A stretch of DNA of 64,000 bases from Lysinibacillus louembei (GTDB lineage: Bacteria > Bacillota > Bacilli > Bacillales_A > Planococcaceae). Positions 36,792-46,222 of this stretch are shown piece by piece. Position numbers and translations under genes: made by a program. The stretch is taken from NCBI RefSeq assembly GCF_033880585.1, contig NZ_CP137624.1, forward strand, positions 248,001 through 312,000, written 5' to 3'. Each line of letters starts with the position of its first letter. Positions within the stretch are counted from its first letter, which is position 1. The notes under the pieces are model-generated. The model searched no databases and was not told where the DNA came from. It saw only the letters and a list, made by a program, of their open reading frames with translations.

Positions 36792-37832
36792 TTAAGACCC
36801 CTTGAATTCATTATTAGCTCTATGGAAATCGTCCATTTTCCCTATGTCCAACCAATATTCCCTAATGGGAAAAACAGAAACTTTATGTTTTTCTTCAATT
36901 AATCGTTCAAATAGAGCTGGCATATCATAAAATTCATCTTCTGGAATATACTCTAATACTTTTGGATTCAACACGTATATCCCAGCATTTACAAAACTAC
37001 GATGAATTGGCTTTTCTTTAATTGATACTAACTCTGCATCCGCTGTTTCAATAACACCGTATGGAATTTGATATTCAAATTCTCTTACACACATTGTAGC
37101 AACTGATTGATTCTTTAAATGAAATTCCATTAGTTGTTCAAAGTTAATCTGTGTTAGAAGGTCACCATTCATTACAAAGAATGGCTCTGTCGGTTGTTTT
37201 TTAAATAGTGAAAGAGCTCCTGCAGTCCCCATACGTTTCGTTTCTTCCACATACTCAATTGTTACATCAAAAGTCTCGCCATTTTGAAAATAATCTTGAA
37301 TTACTTCCTTTTTATAGTTAACAGAAAAAACGAAATTCGTATAACCATATTGTTTAAATCCCTCAACAATAGTTTCAAGAATAGGTTTATTCCCTATTTT
37401 CAACATTGGTTTTGGTGTGTTATTTGTTAATGGGCGAAGTCTCGTCCCTAGTCCACCTAACATTAAAACAACCATATTTTTATGTGTGGATGCACCTAAT
37501 TTATCCATGAAAAGTATATCTATAACCCTATTATCTCTATCTACTATTGGTAATTGCTTCAGCATTTTAGATCGCATAATTTGTTTATATTTATATAAAC
37601 TTTGATTGCTTTTAGCAATCGTTGGATTTGAGTTCATAATTGATGTAATTAACATATCTAAACCCTCACCACGTAAAATTCCTCTACGAATATCTCCATC
37701 TGTAACGGTGCCAAGTATACGGTGCTCTTCATCTATTACAACTGCAAACTGGATAGGGGATTCATCAATAATTTTCATTGTTTCTAATAATGTAGCATTT
37801 TCTTTAACTAGACACTCTACCCAATTTTCCAT
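36792..37832 (-). CDS. CBS-domain nucleotidyltransferase (PtmE-like)
   Basis: A 346-residue fusion of two CBS domains (about 1-110, VTDGDIRRGILRGEG in the first) and a sugar-1-phosphate nucleotidyltransferase (about 118-346, LMLGGLGTRLRPLTNNTPKPMLKIGNKPI). In Campylobacter the same fusion, PtmE, makes GDP-glucosamine, the first step of legionaminic acid synthesis. The role is carried over from that precedent. ATG 37830-37832 follows GGAAGTGAG; 14 residues are left off the longest frame. An unusually long leader lies upstream. Confidence 0.88.
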   Translation of the reverse strand: MENWVECLVKENATLLETMKIIDESPIQFAVVIDEEHRILGTVTDGDIRRGILRGEGLDMLITSIMNSNPTIAKSNQSLYKYKQIMRSKMLKQLPIVDRDNRVIDILFMDKLGASTHKNMVVLMLGGLGTRLRPLTNNTPKPMLKIGNKPILETIVEGFKQYGYTNFVFSVNYKKEVIQDYFQNGETFDVTIEYVEETKRMGTAGALSLFKKQPTEPFFVMNGDLLTQINFEQLMEFHLKNQSVATMCVREFEYQIPYGVIETADAELVSIKEKPIHRSFVNAGIYVLNPKVLEYIPEDEFYDMPALFERLIEEKHKVSVFPIREYWLDIGKMDDFHRANNEFKGS

Positions 37833-38155
37833 GTATCTCACTTCCATCTTTAATAATATAAAGTGAACCTTCAATCAGTAGGAACCTCTTCTTCACTGAT
37901 TGTTACATTTCACTAGTCAGACGTTTAAAGGTAGTTTCGTCCTCGCTTAATTCAACTAAAGATTTGCAGTAGGTATTTTTATCTGTCATTTCATTTTCAC
38001 TACAAATAAATTACTACTTGCCAATGTAAACCTGACTTTTATGTATTTTAGAAACTTTAGTGTACTCATAAAAATTAATTAGTACATACCATGACTACAA
38101 TTATATTCCGGGTAGTGTTTGTTCGAATAGTGACATCTGTACTTTATCTAAATTT

Positions 38156-38183
38156 AGCGGGCAGCTTTTTCTCGTTGCCCGCT
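38156..38183. other. GC-rich hairpin in the long gap upstream of the ptmE-like gene
   Basis: AGCGGGCA (38156-38163) and its exact complement (38176-38183) are unusually G+C-rich for this region. T-rich sequence follows on the plus strand only. The whole gap 37833-38325 (493 bases) holds this hairpin, the inverted repeat at 38238-38296 and no gene. Confidence 0.5.
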
Positions 38184-38237
38184 TTATATAGTAGGAAAAT
38201 AAGTGAATTCTCACCATTTCTGAGAACAATACAATTC

Positions 38238-38296
38238 TTATCCTATTTCCGATGTGGAATTCTTCCCCAAAGTGTTACATTGTAGAAATAGGATAA
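38238..38296. repeat. 12-bp perfect inverted repeat, 35 bases apart
   Basis: TTATCCTATTTC (38238-38249) and its exact reverse complement (38285-38296) flank 35 bases. The far arm lies 30 bases after the amidotransferase stop. It could be a long-loop hairpin, a regulator site or the footprint of a small mobile element; no transposase remnant is nearby. Confidence 0.5.
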
Positions 38297-38325
38297 AACA
38301 TGAATATACATGTATAAATATTATT

Positions 38326-39480
38326 TTATTTATTAATATGTTTTTTCAATATCCATTTTCCATCAACTTTATCCCATATATGTTCAGATCTCCAGCTATC
38401 AATTGCCTCCCAAAACTGTTCTTCTGTAATATCACAATACTCTAAGAATTCTTTGTAATATTTTTCTGGGAACTCCCCATCATATTTTTTAACTAAATCA
38501 ATTCCTTCTTCTCTAGTTAATTTACCTTCTCGTATTTCATGAGCACTATCTGAAGTTGTTCTGCCAATTCCAAATTTAATATAAGATAGATAGTAATGGA
38601 ACCCATCAATCTTATCATCTAAACTTGCATATTTAGAATACGTTCCCTCTGACCTTTCCTCCGCAGAGGAAAATCCTGTATTCTCTTTACTATAGTGATA
38701 ATTTGCTTGTGGATCCCAAAACTTATAATAACCAAAGAAGTGTATCTCTGTTTTATTTTTTACGATATCTTCATATTTTGGTGCTTTATATGGGAAAATA
38801 TCTGCTTCTGAAACACCATGATTCATCCAAAACTCTGGTGGTAACCCTGAAAAATAATGTTCATCATGATCTGCAATTTCACGAGTTGGCTTGAAGGCAT
38901 TTTTCATACTTCCGCCATATTCAACTTCACCATTTTCACCATACATTATTAATGAGACATTATTTTGTACAGCCACTTTTAATGGAAAATTTGTTTGTCC
39001 ATAAATAAATGGCTGGAAAGGATCCCCTAAATGCAAAAATGCTAGCTTAGTCATTAATCTATGAACCTTTCCATTTGGTCTTCCTAACACATTATCAAAC
39101 CCGGAATCTACAAATTTATCCAAATTTATCCTACCTAGTTCTGTTGGAAGATGTGGTGCCCAGGTCACCGTTAATGGATTCATTCCATATTTATATTTCA
39201 ATTGGTGGGCTACAAAAGAGCCATCTTTTCCACCACTACAGGGAACTATTACATCATAAGAACCATCATTTTTTCGATGCTTATCTAGTAATTCAACTAA
39301 TTCCTTTTCTCTTAAATCCCAATCTATTTTACTTCTTTTATATTCAGTGAAATTACAGGCACTACATACTCCATTTTCATCAAATGTAATTCGAGGTCTT
39401 TGATTAGATATTGTACATTTCTTACAAAAAATCACTTCATCAGGTAAATTGTATAATTCAATTAAATTTTTCTTTTCCAT
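38326..39480 (-). CDS. N-acetyl sugar amidotransferase (PseA/WbpG-like)
   Basis: A 384-residue N-type ATP-pyrophosphatase. It has an N-terminal zinc ribbon CKKCTISN...CSACN (about 19-46), the PP-loop PCSGGKDGS (about residue 80) and NNVSLIMYGENGEVEYGG, a signature of the family. Related enzymes turn an acetamido group of a nonulosonic acid into an acetamidino group with glutamine as nitrogen donor; the HisH/HisF partners often found beside it are absent. The ATG at 39478-39480 is better spaced from GAGGTG than the ATG one codon earlier. Confidence 0.9.
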   Translation of the reverse strand: MEKKNLIELYNLPDEVIFCKKCTISNQRPRITFDENGVCSACNFTEYKRSKIDWDLREKELVELLDKHRKNDGSYDVIVPCSGGKDGSFVAHQLKYKYGMNPLTVTWAPHLPTELGRINLDKFVDSGFDNVLGRPNGKVHRLMTKLAFLHLGDPFQPFIYGQTNFPLKVAVQNNVSLIMYGENGEVEYGGSMKNAFKPTREIADHDEHYFSGLPPEFWMNHGVSEADIFPYKAPKYEDIVKNKTEIHFFGYYKFWDPQANYHYSKENTGFSSAEERSEGTYSKYASLDDKIDGFHYYLSYIKFGIGRTTSDSAHEIREGKLTREEGIDLVKKYDGEFPEKYYKEFLEYCDITEEQFWEAIDSWRSEHIWDKVDGKWILKKHINK

Positions 39481-39642
39481 CATTACACCTCGTAAAATTA
39501 ATATTTTTTACTAACACCTAATATTTTATCGATTTTTTTAACAAATAGATATTAGCATTGTGCGTTTATTACGTTTAAAATTAAAATATCTTTAATAACT
39601 GCAATTTTTGCATCTAATTTATATTAAAATCAATATATCAAA

Positions 39643-40266
39643 TTACACTTCCCTTGCAGGTACTCCCAATGCTGTCACCCCATCAGAAACGTTTTTCACC
39701 ACCACCGATCCCGCACCTATTAAACAATTTGCTCCAATTGTTATACTTTGTATAATGGTTACACCTACTCCTATGTGCGTTCCTTTTTTCACATGAACTG
39801 AGCCAGATAGCTTTGTTCCTGGTGCTATATGTACATGTTGCTCAATGTGACAGTCATGATCTATTAATGCACCAGTGTTTATAATAGTATTATCGGCAAT
39901 TTTTGTATTTGTTTGAATAATAGCTCCAGCCATTATTTGCATACCATATCCTAACTTTACGGAAGGTGCAATAATAGCTGTAGGATGTATTACAGATTTA
40001 AAAACATAGCCTTTCTCATGAAAATAATCGAATTTCTTTGCCCGCAATGGTGTTGGTTGTACCATTCCTATCCCTAAAACTAACTCAACATCTGTTATTG
40101 GGTAACTTAATATTATTTCATCATTCCCTAAGTAAGGAATTGTAAATTGATTTTCTTCTACTGTCGGTGCAGTAAATCCTATTATTTCCTCTTTTTGGGC
40201 TAATAAAATTTCTGTTAATACAGAAGCATGTCCACCGTTTCCAATGATTATGACTGCTTTACTCAT
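39643..40266 (-). CDS. neuD: NeuD-family sugar N/O-acetyltransferase
   Basis: A 207-residue left-handed beta-helix (hexapeptide) acetyltransferase. An N-terminal Rossmann-like half (1 to about 85, VIIGNGGHASVLTEIL) is followed by hexad repeats such as VKLGYGMQIMAGAIIQTNTK and GTHIGVGVTI. His in DHDCHIEQHVHIAPG is the usual catalytic residue. In this cluster it most likely acetylates the 4-amino sugar made by LegC. It overlaps neuB by 8 bases. Confidence 0.88.
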   Translation of the reverse strand: MSKAVIIIGNGGHASVLTEILLAQKEEIIGFTAPTVEENQFTIPYLGNDEIILSYPITDVELVLGIGMVQPTPLRAKKFDYFHEKGYVFKSVIHPTAIIAPSVKLGYGMQIMAGAIIQTNTKIADNTIINTGALIDHDCHIEQHVHIAPGTKLSGSVHVKKGTHIGVGVTIIQSITIGANCLIGAGSVVVKNVSDGVTALGVPAREV

Positions 40267-41335
40267 CTATTAATTCATCCTCATCATATGGTTTTGAAGC
40301 CATTTTCCCAATATAAGACCAGTATTTTGAGGGTGAAATACCACTACCAGGTCTCTTTACAGTCATATTGTTGACTGTAAAGACTTCACCTATGTTAATT
40401 GGCTTTTTTGCCACTAAGCTTTTTCTTACAGGAATAAGATTTTGAAGTTCCGTTGTAGTTGGCTGTTTTATACCATCACCTAATGCCTGCTCAACTTCTC
40501 GAATCCCCTCAATCATCTGCTTTAATTCCTCAGGATTTAATGAAGCTATATGATCTGGACCCTCTAATGTTTTATCCAAAGTGAAATGTTTTTCTATAAC
40601 CATTGCACCCATGCTAACAGCAGCAAGTGGTATATGGATGCCTTTAGAGTGATCTGATAAACCTACTGCTAATTGAAAGACACGCTTTATTTCATTCATT
40701 GCATTTAAATTAATTGAAGTAGGTGGTGTTGGGTATTGCGTTGTGCAATGAAGCAGTGTCACGTATTGTTGTAACACGTTTTTTGCTTGCTCTGTCTTAT
40801 AAAATTGCTGCACAAACTCTACTGTTACTACTTCAGAAGGCTTTGCTAAACCATAAGCGATAAATGCCAATGCATCATGAATTTCTTCAATTGTTGCCAT
40901 ACCAGTTGATAAAATAATAGGTTTGCGTCTTGTTGCCATATAGTGAATAAATGGTGCATTCGTTAATTCCCCAGAGGGGATTTTTACAATTTCTACTCCT
41001 AGCTTGTTTAGCAAAAAATCGACACTTTCGAAGTCAAAAGGTGTCGATAAAAATTCGATATTCTCTGCTTGGCAAAAAGCTTGTAGGTTTTCAAATTCCT
41101 CATAGCTTAGCTCTAATTTTTTTAGCATCTCAAATTGGGACGTAGCCTCACCTAAATTTTTCACTTGATAGTCTGCTTGCTTTGCTTGTTTGGTTACTAA
41201 ATTTTCTGCTTTAAATGTTTGAAACTTTACCGCGTCTGCTCCAGCCTCTTTCGCAACCTTTACAAGCTCTTTAGCCATTTCTAATGAACCATTATGGTTC
41301 ACTCCTGCTTCTGCAATGATATAAGTTTTATTCAT
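40259..41335 (-). CDS. neuB: N,N'-diacetyllegionaminate (sialic acid type) synthase
   Basis: Condenses phosphoenolpyruvate with the 6-carbon sugar to a nonulosonic acid. The 358-residue protein has a TIM-barrel NeuB domain (AEAGVNHNGS, KFQTFKAENLV, KIPSGELTN, LSTGMA, GLSDHSKG; about 1-260) and a C-terminal SAF/antifreeze-like domain (about 285-350, RKSLVAKKPINIGEVFT). Members of this pathway are called LegI. It starts inside the neuC stop (ATGA). Confidence 0.94.
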   Translation of the reverse strand: MNKTYIIAEAGVNHNGSLEMAKELVKVAKEAGADAVKFQTFKAENLVTKQAKQADYQVKNLGEATSQFEMLKKLELSYEEFENLQAFCQAENIEFLSTPFDFESVDFLLNKLGVEIVKIPSGELTNAPFIHYMATRRKPIILSTGMATIEEIHDALAFIAYGLAKPSEVVTVEFVQQFYKTEQAKNVLQQYVTLLHCTTQYPTPPTSINLNAMNEIKRVFQLAVGLSDHSKGIHIPLAAVSMGAMVIEKHFTLDKTLEGPDHIASLNPEELKQMIEGIREVEQALGDGIKQPTTTELQNLIPVRKSLVAKKPINIGEVFTVNNMTVKRPGSGISPSKYWSYIGKMASKPYDEDELIDE

Positions 41336-42459
41336 AAATCGTAAAACTCCTTTTTTATTGAGAATGATGGTAATTCCTTTAAAACAGCTATAATTTTTTC
41401 TGATACATGACCATCACCAAAAATTTGGTCATATTCGCTATTAAACTTTCGTGCTTTCTCAATAGTACAATAAATCTCTTCTGTTTGAAGCGGTGTAGTG
41501 AAAACTGAGTTGGGCTGTTCTCGTCCCTTCTGCCTATTACCACAATTGACTGTCGGTGTTGCTAAATAAGGTACTTCGATTAATCCACTTGATGAATTAC
41601 CTATCACTGCTTCAGCATACTTCACTGCACTTAAATACCTAAGTTGCCCTAATGAATCAAATAATTTGGCATTATGATGGGTTAGTGTGAACTCATGAAT
41701 CGCCTCATTAATCCTGCGCCCACCGTTGTCTGCATTAGATTTTGTAAAAAGCAAATTAACATTCAGATAATTCTCTAATGCTTTAAGTAATTTGAAAATA
41801 CCGTCTATTTCACCAGTTGTTTCAGGGTGATAAGTAATTAAAAACATCGGTAACCCTTTATCTAGTTGCAACTGCTCAAATAATTCACTCTTTTTCAGCA
41901 GTTGTAAATTTATAATATTCTCTATACCGATTGCTCCTACATTAAACACACGCTTTGGCGATTCTCCAAGCTGAATCACCCGTTTACGATGCGATTCTGT
42001 ACTCGTAAAATGCCAAGTAGCCATTTTGGTAACCGCATGTCGGATTGCATCATCATATGCACCAAAAGTACATTCACCACCATGAAGATGTGCAATTGGA
42101 ATTTGCAGAATTAAAGCAGATTGAGCAACAGCTAGCATTTCATAACGATCCCCTAAAATAATTATTAAATCAGGCTGCAAACGAGTAAGAGCATCTGCAA
42201 AGCCAATCGTAGCTAACCCCATTGACTTTACTACACCTGTATCCGTATCAGCTGATAGTAGCATTTCTACTCTCTCATTAATTGTGAATCCATCAAGCTC
42301 AATTTGTTTGTAAGTATCTCCAAATTCAGGTGATAAATGCGTTCCCGTCACAAGTAATTGTAAATGAAATGCAGAATCTTGTTGGAGCTTTTTTATTAAA
42401 GGAAATAGCAGACCATATTCTGCTCGAGTCCCAGTCACAACACAAATCTTTCTTTTCAT
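41332..42459 (-). CDS. neuC: Hydrolysing UDP/GDP-GlcNAc 2-epimerase (NeuC/LegG)
   Basis: Removes the nucleotide and inverts C2 of the 4-acetamido sugar. The 375-residue GT-B-fold enzyme opens ICVVTGTRAEYGLL, followed by LVTGTHLSPEFG, LHGGECTFG and IGNSSSGLIEVPYLATPTVNCG, motifs of hydrolysing epimerases. It is between neuB and legC in a chain of overlapping genes. A GlcNAc 2-epimerase for cell-wall use is unlikely in this context. Confidence 0.93.
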   Translation of the reverse strand: MKRKICVVTGTRAEYGLLFPLIKKLQQDSAFHLQLLVTGTHLSPEFGDTYKQIELDGFTINERVEMLLSADTDTGVVKSMGLATIGFADALTRLQPDLIIILGDRYEMLAVAQSALILQIPIAHLHGGECTFGAYDDAIRHAVTKMATWHFTSTESHRKRVIQLGESPKRVFNVGAIGIENIINLQLLKKSELFEQLQLDKGLPMFLITYHPETTGEIDGIFKLLKALENYLNVNLLFTKSNADNGGRRINEAIHEFTLTHHNAKLFDSLGQLRYLSAVKYAEAVIGNSSSGLIEVPYLATPTVNCGNRQKGREQPNSVFTTPLQTEEIYCTIEKARKFNSEYDQIFGDGHVSEKIIAVLKELPSFSIKKEFYDL

Positions 42460-42462
42460 TTT

Positions 42463-43617
42463 CTATACCTCATTCGTAGGTGTACTTGGAATATTAATCA
42501 CGTTTTGTTTTAATTGCTCTGTTATTGACAGATCCATCTTTGGACATTGCTTAAACATTTCAAGTTCATGTAAAGGCATCCAAATAGGTCTACTCATTAC
42601 ACCTTGCTCATTCAAAAAACTCAGTATTTTATCACGATTATATTGCTCATCTAACAAAATTACTTGGAGCCAATAATTACTTTTTGTATCAATAGGCTCT
42701 TTAAATAATCGTATCCCTTCAATATCTGTTACTAAATTTTCGTAGAATCGCGTTAAGTCTCGCTTATGCTCAATAAATTGCTCCAGTTTTTCGAGCTGAG
42801 CACACCCTAAAGCAGCATTAATGTTTGGCATGCGATAATTATAACCGATTTCATCATGTACAAACTCCCAGCGATGAGAAACCTTCGCAGTTGTCGTTAA
42901 ATGCTTAGCATAATTAGCAAGCTCCTCGTCATCTGTTAAAATTGCACCACCACCACCTGTAGTAATAATTTTATTGCCATTAAAGCTCATGGCACTCACT
43001 TTACCAAATGTTCCAGTATGCTTTCCTTTATAATAACTACCTAAAGACTCTGCTGCATCTTCCACAAGAACAAGCTTATATTTCTCACATAAAGCAACAA
43101 GCTCATCTAACATACATGGATGACCAAATGTATGCATTGGTACAAGTGCTTTAATTCGACGATTTGTTTGCTTATTATATAATTCTCCTTGTCGCAATTC
43201 TGCAATTCCATTAAGATACTGTTCTAGCTTAAATGGGTCCACCCCCAATGTATCTTCATTTATATCAATAAAATGAGGGACAGCCTGTAAATAGGATACT
43301 GCATTAGCTGTTGCTATAAATGTCAAAGAGGGTATTAATACTTCATCATTGTTCTCTACACCAACAATTTTCAAAGCAATATGCAGAGCAGCAGTGCCGT
43401 TCACTACTGCTATGGCACGCTTCACACCAACGAATTTCGCCAAATCCTCCTCAAATCGTGTAACATAGGAACCAACTGAAGATACCCAGCCTGTTTCCAC
43501 GCAATCCGTTACATATTCCACTTCTTTTTCATTAAATGTCGGTTCATGTAGTGCTATGAAAGCTTTTTTATATAATTGTTTAATGCTTAACGTAAATTCC
43601 ATCCATTGTTTATTCAT
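42463..43617 (-). CDS. legC: LegC-type PLP aminotransferase
   Basis: A 384-residue fold-type I aminotransferase that aminates the C4 ketone made by LegB. It has GTAALHIALKI, VEDAAESLGSYYKGKHTGTFG and SFNGNKIITTGGGG, whose Lys forms the PLP aldimine. NIPSTPTNEV is the C-terminus. It starts in the legB stop (ATGA), supporting translational coupling. Close relatives act in legionaminic acid clusters, but the alternative PseC role cannot be fully excluded from motifs alone. Confidence 0.92.
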   Translation of the reverse strand: MNKQWMEFTLSIKQLYKKAFIALHEPTFNEKEVEYVTDCVETGWVSSVGSYVTRFEEDLAKFVGVKRAIAVVNGTAALHIALKIVGVENNDEVLIPSLTFIATANAVSYLQAVPHFIDINEDTLGVDPFKLEQYLNGIAELRQGELYNKQTNRRIKALVPMHTFGHPCMLDELVALCEKYKLVLVEDAAESLGSYYKGKHTGTFGKVSAMSFNGNKIITTGGGGAILTDDEELANYAKHLTTTAKVSHRWEFVHDEIGYNYRMPNINAALGCAQLEKLEQFIEHKRDLTRFYENLVTDIEGIRLFKEPIDTKSNYWLQVILLDEQYNRDKILSFLNEQGVMSRPIWMPLHELEMFKQCPKMDLSITEQLKQNVINIPSTPTNEV

Positions 43618-44615
43618 ATATTATAAACATCCACCTTATATTGGGATAGATTTTTATCATTTGTAAACCATTCAATCGTCTCTTCTAAACCTTTACGGAA
43701 ACCTTCTTTTCCTCCGTACTGTGGCTCCCAACCAAGAAGTTCCTTTGCTTTTTTATTTTCTGCCCAGAGACGTTCAACTTCACTTTTTTCAGGTCGTAAA
43801 CGTTGTTCTTCTGTTTCAATTGTTAAATGAACACCCATAATATCCGCAATCATTTCTGCTGTTTCACCAATTGATACTTCATAGTTAGAGCCAATATTGA
43901 TGACTTCACCAATAGATTTCTCTGAATTCATTACAGAAATAAAGCCTTGTACAGTATCTTTCACATAATTAAAATCACGTGTTGGGCTAATAGCACCTAG
44001 CTTAATCGTTGTTTGCCCGCTTGCTAACTGACTAATAATCGTTGGAATAACTGCACGCGCTGACTGACGTGGACCATAGGTGTTGAATGGGCGTATAATG
44101 GATACTGGTGTATCGAAAGAACGATAAAATGATAAAGCCATTTGGTCAGCACCAATTTTGGATGCTGAATACGGTGATTGCCCTTGTAATGGATGTTCTT
44201 CATCAATCGGTACATATAATGCTGTACCATATACCTCACTTGTTGATGTGTGTACTACTTTTTCTATATCCAACTCTTTCGCGGCTTGTACAATATTTAA
44301 TGTACCTGTCAGATTCGTATCAACATAAGTAGCAGGTGAATGATATGAGTAAGGTATTGCAATAAGTGCGGCTAAATTTAATACATATGTGCAGCCTTTC
44401 ATCGCTTCCTTTACACCATATGGGTCACGAATATCACCAGCGAATACGTCTAACTGTGATTTAATTTCTGACGTAGATTGGTCAAGCCAGCCCCATGAAT
44501 TAAATGAATTATAATAAACAAAAGCCCGTACATCATAACCTTGATGTACTAATTGTTCTGTTAAATGAGAGCCGATGAAACCATCAGCCCCTGTAACTAA
44601 CACTTTTCCTTTCAA
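43614..44615 (-). CDS. legB: NAD-dependent 4,6-dehydratase LegB
   Basis: A 333-residue SDR that makes the 4-keto-6-deoxy GlcNAc nucleotide starting the legionaminic acid branch. NAD loop VTGADGFIGSHL, catalytic Thr-Glu region TSTSEVYG, YSASKIGADQ with Tyr-Lys, and RPFNTYGPRQSAR. The start is TTG at 44613-44615, after AGGTG. It is read in the same operon as the Maf genes upstream (three bases after the Maf stop), tying sugar synthesis to flagellin transfer. Confidence 0.93.
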   Translation of the reverse strand: MKGKVLVTGADGFIGSHLTEQLVHQGYDVRAFVYYNSFNSWGWLDQSTSEIKSQLDVFAGDIRDPYGVKEAMKGCTYVLNLAALIAIPYSYHSPATYVDTNLTGTLNIVQAAKELDIEKVVHTSTSEVYGTALYVPIDEEHPLQGQSPYSASKIGADQMALSFYRSFDTPVSIIRPFNTYGPRQSARAVIPTIISQLASGQTTIKLGAISPTRDFNYVKDTVQGFISVMNSEKSIGEVINIGSNYEVSIGETAEMIADIMGVHLTIETEEQRLRPEKSEVERLWAENKKAKELLGWEPQYGGKEGFRKGLEETIEWFTNDKNLSQYKVDVYNI

Positions 44616-44618
44616 AAG

Positions 44619-45875
44619 CTATTTCACCTCTTTTAATGCACTTTTAAAATCATTTTCCAGTGCTATTGAATCATACATTGCATATATTTCATCATTGCTA
44701 ATATACGGTATATTAGCAATTTTGGTCCCATGCCATGCTGTGTTATAGATATTCACATTAGACTGCATTGCCTCTCTCTCAAACCATCTTCTAAAAATAT
44801 TCCAATCAGCTCTTGTGTTTATTAGTTCTCCGCTATTTGCTAATATTTTATTATATTTATTTTGAATAGTAATAGCAGTATTTGAAGGGGAAAATTTAGA
44901 ATGAGTGTCATTATCTTTAAATCCTAAATCTTGGCCAAATAATAATATCGTTGAGAATTTCATATACTTAAGCAATGATAGCCCTACTGTCGATACAGAA
45001 CCACCTACTTCAAATAAATCTAAGTCATTTTGCTTTGCATATGTTTCTGACAATGTATAACCCCTTTGTAACAAGATGCACTTTTTGCCTTTATAACTTT
45101 CTATCAAATCACTATTGGTAGTTGAAAGATAAAACAACAAGCCATCATACTCAGTATCCTCTATTTGCTCTATAATAAGCTGTGTTGCATCCGAAAGTAC
45201 AATAGCATCTGGCTTAATTTGTCTTGCCAACAATGGTTTCAACGCTGCACCTACACAAAGAATAAAAAACTTATCTTTAATTTTTTCTAAAGTTGCAATA
45301 GTTTCATCAAGCGACGGCCCTGCTGAGATTAAACATGCGAATTTACTTTGAAATCTGCTTTTAAAATAGGTAGATTGGATGTTATCACGTACTATATTTT
45401 GTCTAAAATTTTTCTCCATTAGAAATGAAGAAAACTGATAGCTCATTTGCCTTTCCTTTATATCTTCCAAAAAATCATATAATGGATGTGAAACACCTAT
45501 AGCTTTCATCCAAGATAAAGGAATAATAACTTGATAATTGCTCAATATCTTATTATTAATCATATTCGTTCTAACAATTTCAACATTTGGCAAATTAATT
45601 ATCTTATTGTCTATAGCATATTTTCCAAATATAGTTAACTCTTGCTCAGCTAGCGGTAAAACAATAATTTTTTTGTTTCCTGCAAGCTTTAATAATTCTG
45701 CTAAATGATAACCTAATCCTAATCCTACTAATAAGAATCCGCTTGCATCCTTATCAAATTCATTTTGTATGAACATTTCCGCATCACTCATAGGTCTATA
45801 TTTACTATAAACATTAATACTGTTTAATATAAGTGTATATTCTCCATTTTTAGCCAAATCCACCTTGTAGTTCAC
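44619..45875 (-). CDS. Maf-type motility-associated glycosyltransferase, short form (DUF115)
   Basis: A 418-residue protein of the motility accessory factor family, which attaches nonulosonic acids to flagellin Ser/Thr. The N-terminal half (VYSKYRPMSDAEMFIQNEF, LVGLGLGYHLAELL) is the Maf_N-like region. The core is ACLISAGPSLDETIATL, then DAIVLSDATQ, then LFGQDLGFKDN, matching DUF115. It is about 155 residues shorter than the Maf encoded two genes upstream, missing the C-terminal helical part. Together they could use different donors or sites. Confidence 0.88.
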   Translation of the reverse strand: MNYKVDLAKNGEYTLILNSINVYSKYRPMSDAEMFIQNEFDKDASGFLLVGLGLGYHLAELLKLAGNKKIIVLPLAEQELTIFGKYAIDNKIINLPNVEIVRTNMINNKILSNYQVIIPLSWMKAIGVSHPLYDFLEDIKERQMSYQFSSFLMEKNFRQNIVRDNIQSTYFKSRFQSKFACLISAGPSLDETIATLEKIKDKFFILCVGAALKPLLARQIKPDAIVLSDATQLIIEQIEDTEYDGLLFYLSTTNSDLIESYKGKKCILLQRGYTLSETYAKQNDLDLFEVGGSVSTVGLSLLKYMKFSTILLFGQDLGFKDNDTHSKFSPSNTAITIQNKYNKILANSGELINTRADWNIFRRWFEREAMQSNVNIYNTAWHGTKIANIPYISNDEIYAMYDSIALENDFKSALKEVK

Positions 45876-46222
45876 TGTATATTACTTACCTTATTCAACA
45901 TACACTCTTCAAAAAAAGGCGCAATTTCATATTCAAACATATCTGCAACTAGTATATAGTCCTGCATTTCAAGCCCTGTATTTATCTCTATTAAAAACTC
46001 CTGTATCTTTTCTATAGATAACTCTACATTCACTTGATTTTTTTTAAGTAAGCCCTTAACATCTATTAACCATATAACTCCTTCTGAAAATGCTTTAATA
46101 CCAGAAAGTGCTTCTGTGATATTATCAGTTCGTAAACAATTTGCAATATAGAATGCACCTGAAGGGATTTTTTCCACGTATTGATTATAACTTTCTATCG
46201 TTTCACTTAATAAATTATTCAT
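45872..46222 (-). CDS. Small helical protein between two Maf genes, unknown function
   Basis: A 116-residue, acidic, likely all-helical protein that I do not recognise. It overlaps both neighbouring Maf genes by four bases at each end, so it is translationally coupled to both. Size, helicity and position recall FliS/FliT-type chaperones or a Maf partner, but no motif proves it. No membrane helix or signal peptide is seen. Confidence 0.7.
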   Translation of the reverse strand: MNNLLSETIESYNQYVEKIPSGAFYIANCLRTDNITEALSGIKAFSEGVIWLIDVKGLLKKNQVNVELSIEKIQEFLIEINTGLEMQDYILVADMFEYEIAPFFEECMLNKVSNIQ

